Shown piece after piece: positions 1 through 6,114 of a stretch of 13,060 bases of DNA. Numbering within the stretch: the first letter of the stretch is position 1; each line of letters starts with the position of its first letter. The position numbers were made by a program, and so were the translations under genes. The DNA comes from Proteobacteria bacterium UBA1278. Its GTDB lineage: Bacteria; Pseudomonadota; Gammaproteobacteria; Comchoanobacterales; Comchoanobacteraceae. Below the pieces are notes generated by a model that saw only the letters and a list, made by a program, of their open reading frames with translations, was not told where the DNA came from and made no database searches. Location: contig DBUY01000016.1 of assembly GCA_002308435.1 (NCBI GenBank), forward strand, positions 20,956-34,015, read 5' to 3'.

Positions 1-24
1 GTCAATCAGTCAATCAGTCAATCA
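1..24. repeat. Three tandem copies of the 8-mer GTCAATCA
   Basis: GTCAATCA occurs three times head to tail from the first base, then the pattern breaks (AGCG). More copies may lie left of the window. The array is just beyond the 3' end of the leftward membrane-protein gene. It could be a slippage-prone microsatellite; no function is visible. Confidence 0.85.
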
Positions 25-65
25 AGCGAGTTTCTATATATGATCCAAGTATAGTCAATAGCGTA

Positions 66-911
66 TTATCGGGAGCGTTGCGCCACCCAAATATGCTCTC
101 TCGACAAGTATTCACGTGGCTCACGGTAGAGTAATGGGTCGATAGTTTGAATAATTGAATCACACCACGATGCCTGACGAGCAATGCTCTTAGCCAGAAT
201 TCGTGACAAAGCAGAGCCCTTATCATCAATTAGAACCTGAGGTATTTTCCAGTAATCAAAGACATCACTCAGTGTAACTAAACTCAATACGCAAGTGGTC
301 AGCACGGTAAAAGGTATAGCATGAGCGCTATTGAGTACGCATAAAAACCCAAAAGATGTTATTGCATTCAACAAAAAGATGGTATTGGATTTAAAGGTGC
401 GAGGAATAGTTCCATCCCAATAAGCTTCATGCCATGGTCCAATGCCAGATGACATCAGTATGCCTAACTCAAGGTTAGAGACTAAGGCTGAAAAAATCGC
501 AATATAGACAGCAATTATGGACGTATTGTAAGTTAGTGCGGGAGATAAGCTCGCACGAAAGTAACTAATCACCGGTAGCGACAACAGCCCTCGTGTAATA
601 CCAAAGCCTACATCTTGCAATAGGTTGTCGAGAAAGCGATTAGGGTGTGGGTTTGATAAACGATTTAAGGACGCCTCCAAGCCAGCAAGCCACGCGTAAA
701 ATTTTCGTTGATTGGGCTCAGCAAAGCAGGTTTCTACAAAACAGTGAAGTAAAGTCAGTAGTGCTAACCTAGCGGGTGTGATGATGCCATTGATCGTCAA
801 AAAGGCTATCATTGGCGCAGGAAGCAGTCTGAGGATAGATAGACAAAAGACCAAAAAGGCAACGTAATTCACAGTTCGATCTATAAAACGACATGTTATT
901 TTACTGAGCAT
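66..911 (-). CDS. Multi-span membrane protein of unknown function
   Basis: I do not recognise a family. From the ATG at 911 the product is 281 residues. Counting from the longer TTG start at 959 (297 residues), likely membrane segments are about 29-47, 49-72, 144-172, 191-211 and 213-232, with a possible further one at 120-135. A polar stretch lies at about 80-115 and a soluble charged tail of roughly 60 residues ends the protein. No enzyme motif is visible. Neither start has a Shine-Dalgarno sequence. I prefer the ATG, but the TTG lies 4 bases beyond the stop of the upstream HTH gene (964-1179), so translational coupling from it is possible. The two genes are almost certainly co-transcribed, suggesting that the small HTH protein controls or works with the membrane protein. 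That functional link is inference. The gene is probably real because the frame is long and consistently hydrophobic. Confidence 0.7.
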   Translation of the reverse strand: MLSKITCRFIDRTVNYVAFLVFCLSILRLLPAPMIAFLTINGIITPARLALLTLLHCFVETCFAEPNQRKFYAWLAGLEASLNRLSNPHPNRFLDNLLQDVGFGITRGLLSLPVISYFRASLSPALTYNTSIIAVYIAIFSALVSNLELGILMSSGIGPWHEAYWDGTIPRTFKSNTIFLLNAITSFGFLCVLNSAHAIPFTVLTTCVLSLVTLSDVFDYWKIPQVLIDDKGSALSRILAKSIARQASWCDSIIQTIDPLLYREPREYLSREHIWVAQRSR

Positions 912-963
912 GGTTGATATAGTTATATTTTTTGGAGATCTCAGCAGAATAAGTGTCAAAATG

Positions 964-1179
964 TCAAGAATCGTGATCTGGCGCTGGCGTTGTCATGTGG
1001 TATGCAAGATAGTAACAGATAATACGATATGCGCAGTCTTCTGAGACAGGAAGCCCTCGAAGTGCACGACAGAGCATAGATTGAGGCACACATAGTCTCT
1101 TGGCAAGGTAATAGAGGTCATACTGGTTCCAGCGTATCATCACGCTCACCATTTCACGAATCCAGAGTTGTTGAGACAT
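964..1179 (-). CDS. Small helix-turn-helix protein (71 aa)
   Basis: This short protein is nearly all one DNA-binding-like domain. Residues 21-42 read as a helix-turn-helix: LAKRLCVPQS covers the first helix and turn, and MLCRALRG looks like the recognition helix. The pattern resembles Cro/XRE-type domains, but the protein is too short to place in a named family. A second helix (about 46-61) follows, and the tail is acidic. There is no clear Shine-Dalgarno; the leader is very AT-rich. The gene is divergent from the XRE regulator at 1469 and just upstream of the membrane-protein gene. It probably regulates its own operon, its divergent neighbour, or both. This is inferred from arrangement only. 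Confidence 0.6.
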   Translation of the reverse strand: MSQQLWIREMVSVMIRWNQYDLYYLAKRLCVPQSMLCRALRGLPVSEDCAYRIICYYLAYHMTTPAPDHDS

Positions 1180-1468
1180 AACTAATATTTATAATTATGG
1201 TAAATATACGCAAAATAATAATTTTAATCTCAGCACGTTGCAATCAACGAAAGCGGATTACGTTGTAAGTAATTTCCTACTTCACGACAGTTATCTATAA
1301 TAATTTGTTATTATCCAAAACACAGAACTGACACACATCATCGCTATCTAAATAAAGCAAATTATTCGTCATATAATAAAAGCGCACAATGCATTGAAAT
1401 TCATCCCTCTGAATGCTAACAATAATTTTCACACGTATTCAAAGCAACCAGTACGGCGCTCAATCGCT
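1180..1468. promoter_or_regulatory. AT-rich divergent regulatory region between two HTH genes
   Basis: This 289-base gap lies between divergent regulator genes. The octamer AATAATTT occurs on the + strand at 1217-1224 and 1299-1306, and inverted at 1359-1366. The first two copies extend to a shared ATAATAATTT (1215-1224 and 1297-1306). Two consensus TATAAT hexamers face right, at 1296-1301 and 1372-1377, without convincing -35 boxes. An ATG at 1389 opens a two-codon frame (Met-His-stop). No gene or RNA is evident otherwise. The spaced copies suggest operator sites, although the base composition makes AT-rich words common. Confidence 0.45.
1297..1314. promoter_or_regulatory. Perfect inverted repeat, candidate operator
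   Basis: ATAATAA and TTATTAT flank a TTTG spacer, giving a perfect 7-bp inverted repeat. It overlaps a TATAAT hexamer at 1296-1301. Its size and symmetry suit a dimeric HTH repressor occluding a promoter. Which of the two flanking regulators would bind is unknown. Confidence 0.4.
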
Positions 1469-2143
1469 ATGAAAACACCTCAAAAAATAGTGCATGATCG
1501 AGCACAGCGGCTCAGAAAGCTGCGCGCAATGGCACGGCTCACAAGAAAAGCCATAACCGAGAAGCACCAGATACCTCCAGGCACATTACAAAACTGGGAA
1601 ATGCCACGTTTTGGTGGACTATCAGAACGTGGTGCGCATCAGATTATTCAGGCACTTTCTGTTGAGGGGGTATATGCCAGCTTTGAGTGGCTCATGATGG
1701 GCGTCGGCACACCGCCAAAGCTTGCACCAGGCACCTCTAGACGCTACAGAACCCATAACAAGCCAAAAGCAGCAAATAAACTGACAGAAGAAGGCGAATA
1801 TTTCAGGTCATCAGGTAGTAAATATACCGACTATCAGTTAGATGATGACGTCATGAGTCCAAAATACGCAGCAGGGGATATATTCATTGGCATAGCACGC
1901 TCCGCTACACGAGAAATGATTGCGTTAGTCAATCGTTTATGTATTATTCAACTCGCTGATGGCGAAAAGATACTTCGCTATATACAGACAATCAATCCAA
2001 CTGCCAAGACGGTCACGTTATTTACCCAGCACCCCAATGGCCACTGTCAGCATAAAGCAGCGACCTGTCACTATTTGCAGATATGGCAAGTAATTTGGGT
2101 GCGGCATGTATCAAAAACACAACCAGCACGTCTTTCAGTTTAG
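1469..2143 (+). CDS. XRE-family regulator with LexA/S24-like C-terminal domain
   Basis: This is a probable phage-repressor-type transcription factor. From the ATG at 1469 it has 224 residues. Residues 12-45 form the HTH (LRKLRAMARLTRKAI, then IPPGTLQNWE), and the helical region continues to about 80 (FEWLMMGVGTPP). After a basic linker, residues about 118-215 look like the LexA/CI fold: VMSPKYAAGD (128-137) matches the family motif SMSPxYxxGD, and ADGEKILRYI (163-172) matches the strand that carries the catalytic lysine. In this protein the serine position appears to be Val128 and the lysine position Arg170, so self-cleavage is unlikely. A TTG at 1394 would add 25 residues, but that extension is poorly structured and the HTH begins only after 1469. 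Neither start has a good ribosome binding site. The stop lies 6 bases from the convergent enoyl-CoA gene. Target and inducer are unknown. Confidence 0.72.
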   Translation: MKTPQKIVHDRAQRLRKLRAMARLTRKAITEKHQIPPGTLQNWEMPRFGGLSERGAHQIIQALSVEGVYASFEWLMMGVGTPPKLAPGTSRRYRTHNKPKAANKLTEEGEYFRSSGSKYTDYQLDDDVMSPKYAAGDIFIGIARSATREMIALVNRLCIIQLADGEKILRYIQTINPTAKTVTLFTQHPNGHCQHKAATCHYLQIWQVIWVRHVSKTQPARLSV

Positions 2144-2149
2144 CTGAAG

Positions 2150-2926
2150 TTACTTTTTCGACAAAAAATTTCGCATGGCACGCTGTGCATCGGATGTCTT
2201 GCCTGCCCGAGTTTGGCTAATCGATTCGAATGTCAATTGGTCGTCTAATGAGTGGCCTAGTGCAGAGCGAAGCAAGAGTTTTGTTTCAGTCATGGCAGTA
2301 GCGGAAGCACATGATATTTGTTCAGCTAGATTGATAGCGCCATCAAGCAGTGTCTCGCGAGTGAATATTTTGTGCACTATGCCCAATGACTGCGCTTCGC
2401 TAGCAGAAATTTTTTCAGCAAGTAGACTAAATGCCATTGCACGATGGTAGCCAATACACCGAGGTAGGAGATGGCTCATCCCACCGTCAGGAGCCAATCC
2501 AATATGTGAAAAATTACACCAAAAATAAGCATCTTCAGATGCCAAGATAATATCGCCATGCAATGCAAATGAAAAGCCAACGCCAACAGCGAGACCGTTC
2601 ACGGCACTAATGACAGGAAATGGAAGGTCACGCAGTGCCTCAATTACAGGATGATAATGCATTTGCAATATCTTACCGAGATTACCTGCATATTCTTGGG
2701 CAACCGTCGCTGTTGATAAGATATCAGCACCTGCTGAAAAAGCGCGGCCCGATCCGGTAATGAGTAGACATCGAGGGGGCACGTCGCGATTCCTCAAGGT
2801 TTGCAGATGATTGTGCCATTGCGACAGCATCTCCACATTAATTGCATTGAGTTTTTGCGGACGATTCAGCGTGATCAGCGCAATCTGATCAGTTGGCCAA
2901 GTCAGTCTACATAAAGCAGTTGTCAT
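2150..2926 (-). CDS. Enoyl-CoA isomerase/hydratase, PaaG-like (crotonase superfamily)
   Basis: This 258-residue crotonase-fold enzyme acts on acyl-CoA thioesters, probably in the cytoplasm. NRPQKLNAIN (21-30) and GSGRAFSAGADI (58-69) form the CoA and oxyanion region, and AVNGLAVGVG (108-117) supplies the second oxyanion-hole glycine. The two glutamates of classical hydratases are absent: Ser119 sits where the GGGxE glutamate would be. The segment FSHIGLAPDGG, with Asp147, matches the PaaG/isomerase subgroup, where this aspartate is the catalytic base. Double-bond isomerisation of an enoyl-CoA is therefore more likely than ordinary hydration. No phenylacetate genes lie nearby, so I give no symbol. 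The ATG follows an AGGA Shine-Dalgarno with a 9-base gap. It is a single-gene unit by layout, converging on the XRE regulator and divergent from rpmB. Confidence 0.85.
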   Translation of the reverse strand: MTTALCRLTWPTDQIALITLNRPQKLNAINVEMLSQWHNHLQTLRNRDVPPRCLLITGSGRAFSAGADILSTATVAQEYAGNLGKILQMHYHPVIEALRDLPFPVISAVNGLAVGVGFSFALHGDIILASEDAYFWCNFSHIGLAPDGGMSHLLPRCIGYHRAMAFSLLAEKISASEAQSLGIVHKIFTRETLLDGAINLAEQISCASATAMTETKLLLRSALGHSLDDQLTFESISQTRAGKTSDAQRAMRNFLSKK

Positions 2927-3032
2927 ATCTCATCATCCTATCGCGTCAATTAAGTGATTGGTCAAGATGTGTTCGCCATGCGAATTATTCACAGAACATA
3001 CAAGATGCATATAGCTTATTTTACAAATATTA

Positions 3033-3061
3033 TTGTTATTTTGTTTTTATTCTTGTATAAT
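3033..3061 (+). promoter_or_regulatory. Promoter of rpmB-rpmG
   Basis: TTGTTA at 3033-3038 and a perfect TATAAT at 3056-3061 are separated by 17 bases, in a T-rich stretch. This is close to a sigma-70 consensus and suits a strongly expressed ribosomal operon. The predicted leader before the rpmB ATG is about 30 bases. Confidence 0.7.
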
Positions 3062-3099
3062 CCTGAGCCTAATTAGTTTACAAGCAGAGTGTATTCTTT

Positions 3100-3333
3100 A
3101 TGGCCAAAGTATGTGAAGTAACCGGCAAGAAGCCAATGTGTGGTCACAACGTGTCGCATGCGAACAACAAAACAAAGCGACGCTTCGAAGTTAACCTACA
3201 AAGCAAACGATTTTGGGTTGAAAGCCAAAATCGCTACGTACGCATGAGAGTATCCGCGAAAGGGATGCGCATCATTGATAAGCTTGGCATAGACCAGGTG
3301 CTAGCTAATCTAGCACAAACATCAGCTGAGTAA
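3100..3333 (+). CDS. rpmB: 50S ribosomal protein L28
   Basis: L28 (77 residues) is a component of the large ribosomal subunit. The sequence follows bacterial L28 along its whole length: MAKVCEVTGKKP at the N-terminus, SHANNKTKRRFEVNL (19-33), KRFWVES (36-42) and the conserved RVSAKGMRIIDKLGID. Length is essentially that of the 78-residue E. coli protein. Weak AGAG lies upstream of the ATG. Its stop codon is embedded in the Shine-Dalgarno of rpmG, 9 bases upstream of the rpmG start, so the two are co-transcribed, as in many bacteria. Confidence 0.98.
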   Translation: MAKVCEVTGKKPMCGHNVSHANNKTKRRFEVNLQSKRFWVESQNRYVRMRVSAKGMRIIDKLGIDQVLANLAQTSAE

Positions 3334-3342
3334 GGAGTCACC

Positions 3343-3510
3343 ATGGCAATGCACGGAAAAAGAATTTTAGTGAAGCTGGTTAACAAGGCAACAGGCTCTT
3401 ATTACGTCACAGTAAAAAACCCTAAAAATACCACCGATAAGTTACGTCTGAAGAAGTACGACCGAAAAACTCGTAAAATCGAAGAATTTGTCGAAGACAA
3501 AATTAAGTAG
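3343..3510 (+). CDS. rpmG: 50S ribosomal protein L33
   Basis: L33 has 55 residues, the same length as the E. coli protein. It contains the family features KRILVKLVNKATGSYYVT near the N-terminus, TVKNPKNTTDKLRLKKYD in the middle, and a terminal EDKIK. There are no cysteines, so this is the zinc-free (C-minus) form. AAGGAG at 3332-3337, overlapping the rpmB stop, gives a strong ribosome binding site 5 bases before the ATG. It follows rpmB in one operon. No convincing intrinsic terminator follows. Confidence 0.97.
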   Translation: MAMHGKRILVKLVNKATGSYYVTVKNPKNTTDKLRLKKYDRKTRKIEEFVEDKIK

Positions 3511-3554
3511 CCAAGTAATACACCCATTTGCACGTCGCACAAAAGCGTGATGAT

Positions 3555-3583
3555 TTGCAAAGCAATCCCCGATTGAATACAAT
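3555..3583 (+). promoter_or_regulatory. Probable promoter of the SDR gene
   Basis: TTGCAA (3555-3560) and TACAAT (3578-3583) have a 17-base spacer. The predicted leader of about 40 bases includes the GAGG ribosome binding site at 3620-3623. This suggests that the SDR gene is transcribed separately from rpmB-rpmG, although read-through is not excluded. Confidence 0.5.
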
Positions 3584-3630
3584 CATAGCAATTCAGCTAT
3601 TGCTGCTTATGCAGTTTACGAGGTCTAGTT

Positions 3631-4296
3631 ATGAAGCACGTCGTTATTACTGGCGCAAACCGAGGCATTGGTCTTGAGTTAGCCCGAATCTACAGTCAGT
3701 TATATCCAGTCACCGCCATCTGTCGCTCATCATCAAATGAGCTAGATGCTATGCAGCATGTGACTGTTATCAAAGATGTCGATATGCGGAGTTGGGCTAC
3801 GATACAACATGCCATAGAGCAGTGTGATCGAAAAATTGATCTCCTAATCTGCAATGCGGGTATCTTCGAGGGAGGGTCCACCAAACTAGGCAATGTGTCT
3901 GCAAAGAGCATGCAAGAACAGTTTCTCATCAATGCCGTTGCACCGCTCATGTGTGTCCAAGCAGCACTTGATCATTTGACCCGCGACGCAAAGATCGCTT
4001 TAATTACTTCAAGGATGGGCTCAATGGCGGACAATAAGTCAGGCGGATACTATGGTTACCGCATGAGCAAAGCAGCATTAAATGCTGCTGGCAAGTCATT
4101 AGCAATTGATCTTGCAGAGCGCGGGATTCCTGTTGCAATTCTGCATCCAGGTATGGTGCGTACCGAAATGACTGGTTATGCCGGTCATGTTACCCCTCAG
4201 GAGGCCGCAGAGCAACTCGCTGCACGAATTGACGACATGCGCCTAGAGACATCAGGGCAGTTTCGCCATGCCAGGGGAGAAATACTACCCTGGTAA
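3631..4296 (+). CDS. Short-chain dehydrogenase/reductase
   Basis: This is a 221-residue Rossmann-fold NAD(P)-dependent oxidoreductase, probably cytosolic; its substrate cannot be told. TGANRGIG (7-14) is the cofactor-binding glycine motif, and ICNAGIFEGG contains the NAG motif (75-77). Asn101 lies on the structural helix. ITSRMGSM (125-132) supplies the catalytic serine, and Tyr143 and Lys147 (YRMSK) complete the active site. HPGMVRTEM (172-180) is the usual loop after strand 6. It is slightly short for a classical SDR and resembles the C-factor-like subgroup. A GAGG Shine-Dalgarno lies 7 bases before the ATG. It converges on maf with a 45-base gap and has no obvious pathway partner. Confidence 0.9.
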   Translation: MKHVVITGANRGIGLELARIYSQLYPVTAICRSSSNELDAMQHVTVIKDVDMRSWATIQHAIEQCDRKIDLLICNAGIFEGGSTKLGNVSAKSMQEQFLINAVAPLMCVQAALDHLTRDAKIALITSRMGSMADNKSGGYYGYRMSKAALNAAGKSLAIDLAERGIPVAILHPGMVRTEMTGYAGHVTPQEAAEQLAARIDDMRLETSGQFRHARGEILPW

Positions 4297-4341
4297 TCGT
4301 TGTCTGAATAAAGGTATTTCTAACAACAGATTGCGATACAA

Positions 4342-4941
4342 TCAAAGTCGTATCTGTAACAGTTCAGCAGGTGTGAAGCCCAATGTGCTGAGTATGCGCA
4401 CCACTGTCAATAAAGGTAGCCCATGAATGGCATATGGATCACCGCTTGTGAGTTGCTCAATGAGCACAAAGCCCATCCCCTCAAGTCTGATACTACCAGC
4501 ACACTCATAGGGTTTATCCACGTCTAAGTAGGCTTGAATCGTTTGATCATCAAATTCTCGGTAGACAATAGTCGTCGTGATCAGTTCAGTTTGGGTGGTT
4601 TTTGTTTCTGGGGCATAAATCGATAGTCCAGAATACGAGGTCACTGTTGCGCCGCTGCATAGTCTTAGCTGATCAACCGCCTCATCATGCGTCAATGGCT
4701 TACTTAATATCTTATTCTGTACGGAGATAACTTGATCACCGGAAATAATCACACACTCTGGCCGTCGAGTTCGAATGACATCTGCTTTTGATGCAGCTAA
4801 ACGCTGTACTAACTCCGAAGGGGTTTCCATAGAGAATGGTGTCTCGTCAATATTGGGGTGTACTGTCTCAAAAGGGATGCCTAGCTTAGATAACAAGCGA
4901 TAGCGCTCTGTAGAAGACGAGGCCAGCAACAAGGGGTGCAT
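4342..4941 (-). CDS. Maf-family nucleotide pyrophosphatase, YceF-like
   Basis: Maf proteins hydrolyse non-canonical or modified nucleoside triphosphates to monophosphates; the YceF branch prefers 7-methyl-GTP. The 199-residue sequence has LLASSSTERYRLL (5-17) with the phosphate-binding serines and arginine, NIDETP (30-35), the conserved SGDQV segment with the catalytic aspartate, and the C-terminal CAGSIRLEGMG and DPYAIHGLPL motifs. CAGS, EGMG and GLPL agree with YceF more than with YhdE, though substrate assignment from sequence alone is tentative. No Shine-Dalgarno is visible. A TAGAAT hexamer (4953-4948) sits 6 bases upstream of the ATG, so a leaderless or nearly leaderless transcript is possible. 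It is not next to the rpmF-plsX cluster that often carries yceF. Confidence 0.92.
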   Translation of the reverse strand: MHPLLLASSSTERYRLLSKLGIPFETVHPNIDETPFSMETPSELVQRLAASKADVIRTRRPECVIISGDQVISVQNKILSKPLTHDEAVDQLRLCSGATVTSYSGLSIYAPETKTTQTELITTTIVYREFDDQTIQAYLDVDKPYECAGSIRLEGMGFVLIEQLTSGDPYAIHGLPLLTVVRILSTLGFTPAELLQIRL

Positions 4942-5048
4942 AAAACTATTCTAAATGGCGTAACTAAGGTTACATGAAACGCAAAAGCCGCACAACATCT
5001 GTGTGTAAAATCTATGACAAGTCATCAACGTCAGGCACAGTAGCACGC

Positions 5049-5077
5049 TTGAGAAACTGGCAATATTATGCTGTAAT
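5049..5077 (+). promoter_or_regulatory. Promoter of trpS-sbcB-hydrolase operon
   Basis: TTGAGA (5049-5054) and TGTAAT (5072-5077) are 17 bases apart, and a TG at 5069-5070 gives an extended -10. The leader would be about 20 bases. It is too short for a trp-type attenuator or T-box, and I see no such structure. Confidence 0.55.
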
Positions 5078-5102
5078 AACACATTAGATCGCAGTTTTAA
5101 CA

Positions 5103-6113
5103 ATGAACACAAACAATAAAAAGCCAACACTGGTCACAGGGCTAACCGCAACCGGCGATCTCCACCTGGGTTCCTATTTAGGCACGATGAAGCAGTGGAG
5201 TGCATTTGCAGACACACATCAATGTTATTTCTTTATAGCGGACATGCATGCCATCACAACGCCTCAAGACCCTGACTTAATGAAACAGCGCTGTCTCGAC
5301 ATGACAGCTTTGTTCATATGCTCTGGTATTGATCTAGCTGAAAATGTTCTATTCAACCAATCTCAAGTGCCTCAGCATGCAGAGCTTGCATGGATCATGT
5401 CCTGCAATGCCGCCATGGGTGAGCTACAACGGATGACCCAGTTCAAAGAGAAGGCGGCTAATAAAAAAAACCAGGAGACTGTTGGGTTGTTTGCGTACCC
5501 ATGTCTCATGGCAGCCGATATTTTATTATATAAACCGCAGCATGTACCGGTTGGAGATGATCAAAAACAACATCTAGAGCTGACGCGTAATCTCGCACAA
5601 CGATTTAATCATCATTTCGGCGAGACATTTACCATTCCAGACCCAGTAATTCCACAGGTTGCAGCACGTGTCATGGCCCTGGGAGATCCCAGTAAGAAAA
5701 TGTCAAAGTCTGATTCAACGCTCAGTAATACAATTTTTTTACTAGATACACCCGAAACAATCACGAAAAAAATCAAGCGCTCAGTGACTGATTCGCAAGC
5801 AACGATTGATCATGCTGATGACCGGCCAGGGATTAGCAATTTAGTCAGTATATACGCAGCACTGAATGATCAAACTGTGCAGCAGGTTATCCAGCAGTAT
5901 GATGGTCATGGGTATGCGAGATTCAAAGGGGACTTAGCTGAATGTATCATCGAGGTATTTCGACCATTTCGCGAGCAGTATGCAGAAATCCGTCAAGACG
6001 AGGCATCACTCAAGCACACCTTAAAAATGGGTGCTGAAAAAGCAAAGCATGTCGCTCAAACAACACTAGACCAAGTCTACAACGCTGTTGGCTTTATTCA
6101 AAGTAGGCGCTAA
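5103..6113 (+). CDS. trpS: Tryptophanyl-tRNA synthetase
   Basis: TrpRS charges tRNA-Trp with tryptophan using ATP; it is a class I synthetase working as a homodimer in the cytoplasm. The 336-residue length is typical of the bacterial enzyme. TGLTATGDLHLGSYLG (12-27) contains the HIGH-type signature as HLGS. CLMAADILLY (134-143) and VPVGDDQKQHLELTRNLA (148-165) line the tryptophan site. KMSKS is at 199-203, followed by the characteristic SDSTLSNTIFLLD. The C-terminal helical anticodon-binding part is present. It is the first gene of a compact operon, with its stop 1 base before the sbcB start. The Shine-Dalgarno is not obvious. Confidence 0.98.
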   Translation: MNTNNKKPTLVTGLTATGDLHLGSYLGTMKQWSAFADTHQCYFFIADMHAITTPQDPDLMKQRCLDMTALFICSGIDLAENVLFNQSQVPQHAELAWIMSCNAAMGELQRMTQFKEKAANKKNQETVGLFAYPCLMAADILLYKPQHVPVGDDQKQHLELTRNLAQRFNHHFGETFTIPDPVIPQVAARVMALGDPSKKMSKSDSTLSNTIFLLDTPETITKKIKRSVTDSQATIDHADDRPGISNLVSIYAALNDQTVQQVIQQYDGHGYARFKGDLAECIIEVFRPFREQYAEIRQDEASLKHTLKMGAEKAKHVAQTTLDQVYNAVGFIQSRR

Positions 6114-6114
6114 C

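Noticed and set aside
2175..2450. Rightward 91-codon open frame
   Set aside because: It is fully antisense to the conserved crotonase gene, and the product has no recognisable domain.
3527..3561. Inverted repeat TTTGCA/TGCAAA after rpmG as terminator
   Set aside because: The stem is only 6 bp with a loop over 20 bases and no T-tract, and it overlaps the probable SDR promoter.
6088..6114. TTG start extending sbcB by 9 codons
   Set aside because: It overlaps trpS, and the added residues are not part of the ExoI family; the ATG at 6115 fits better.
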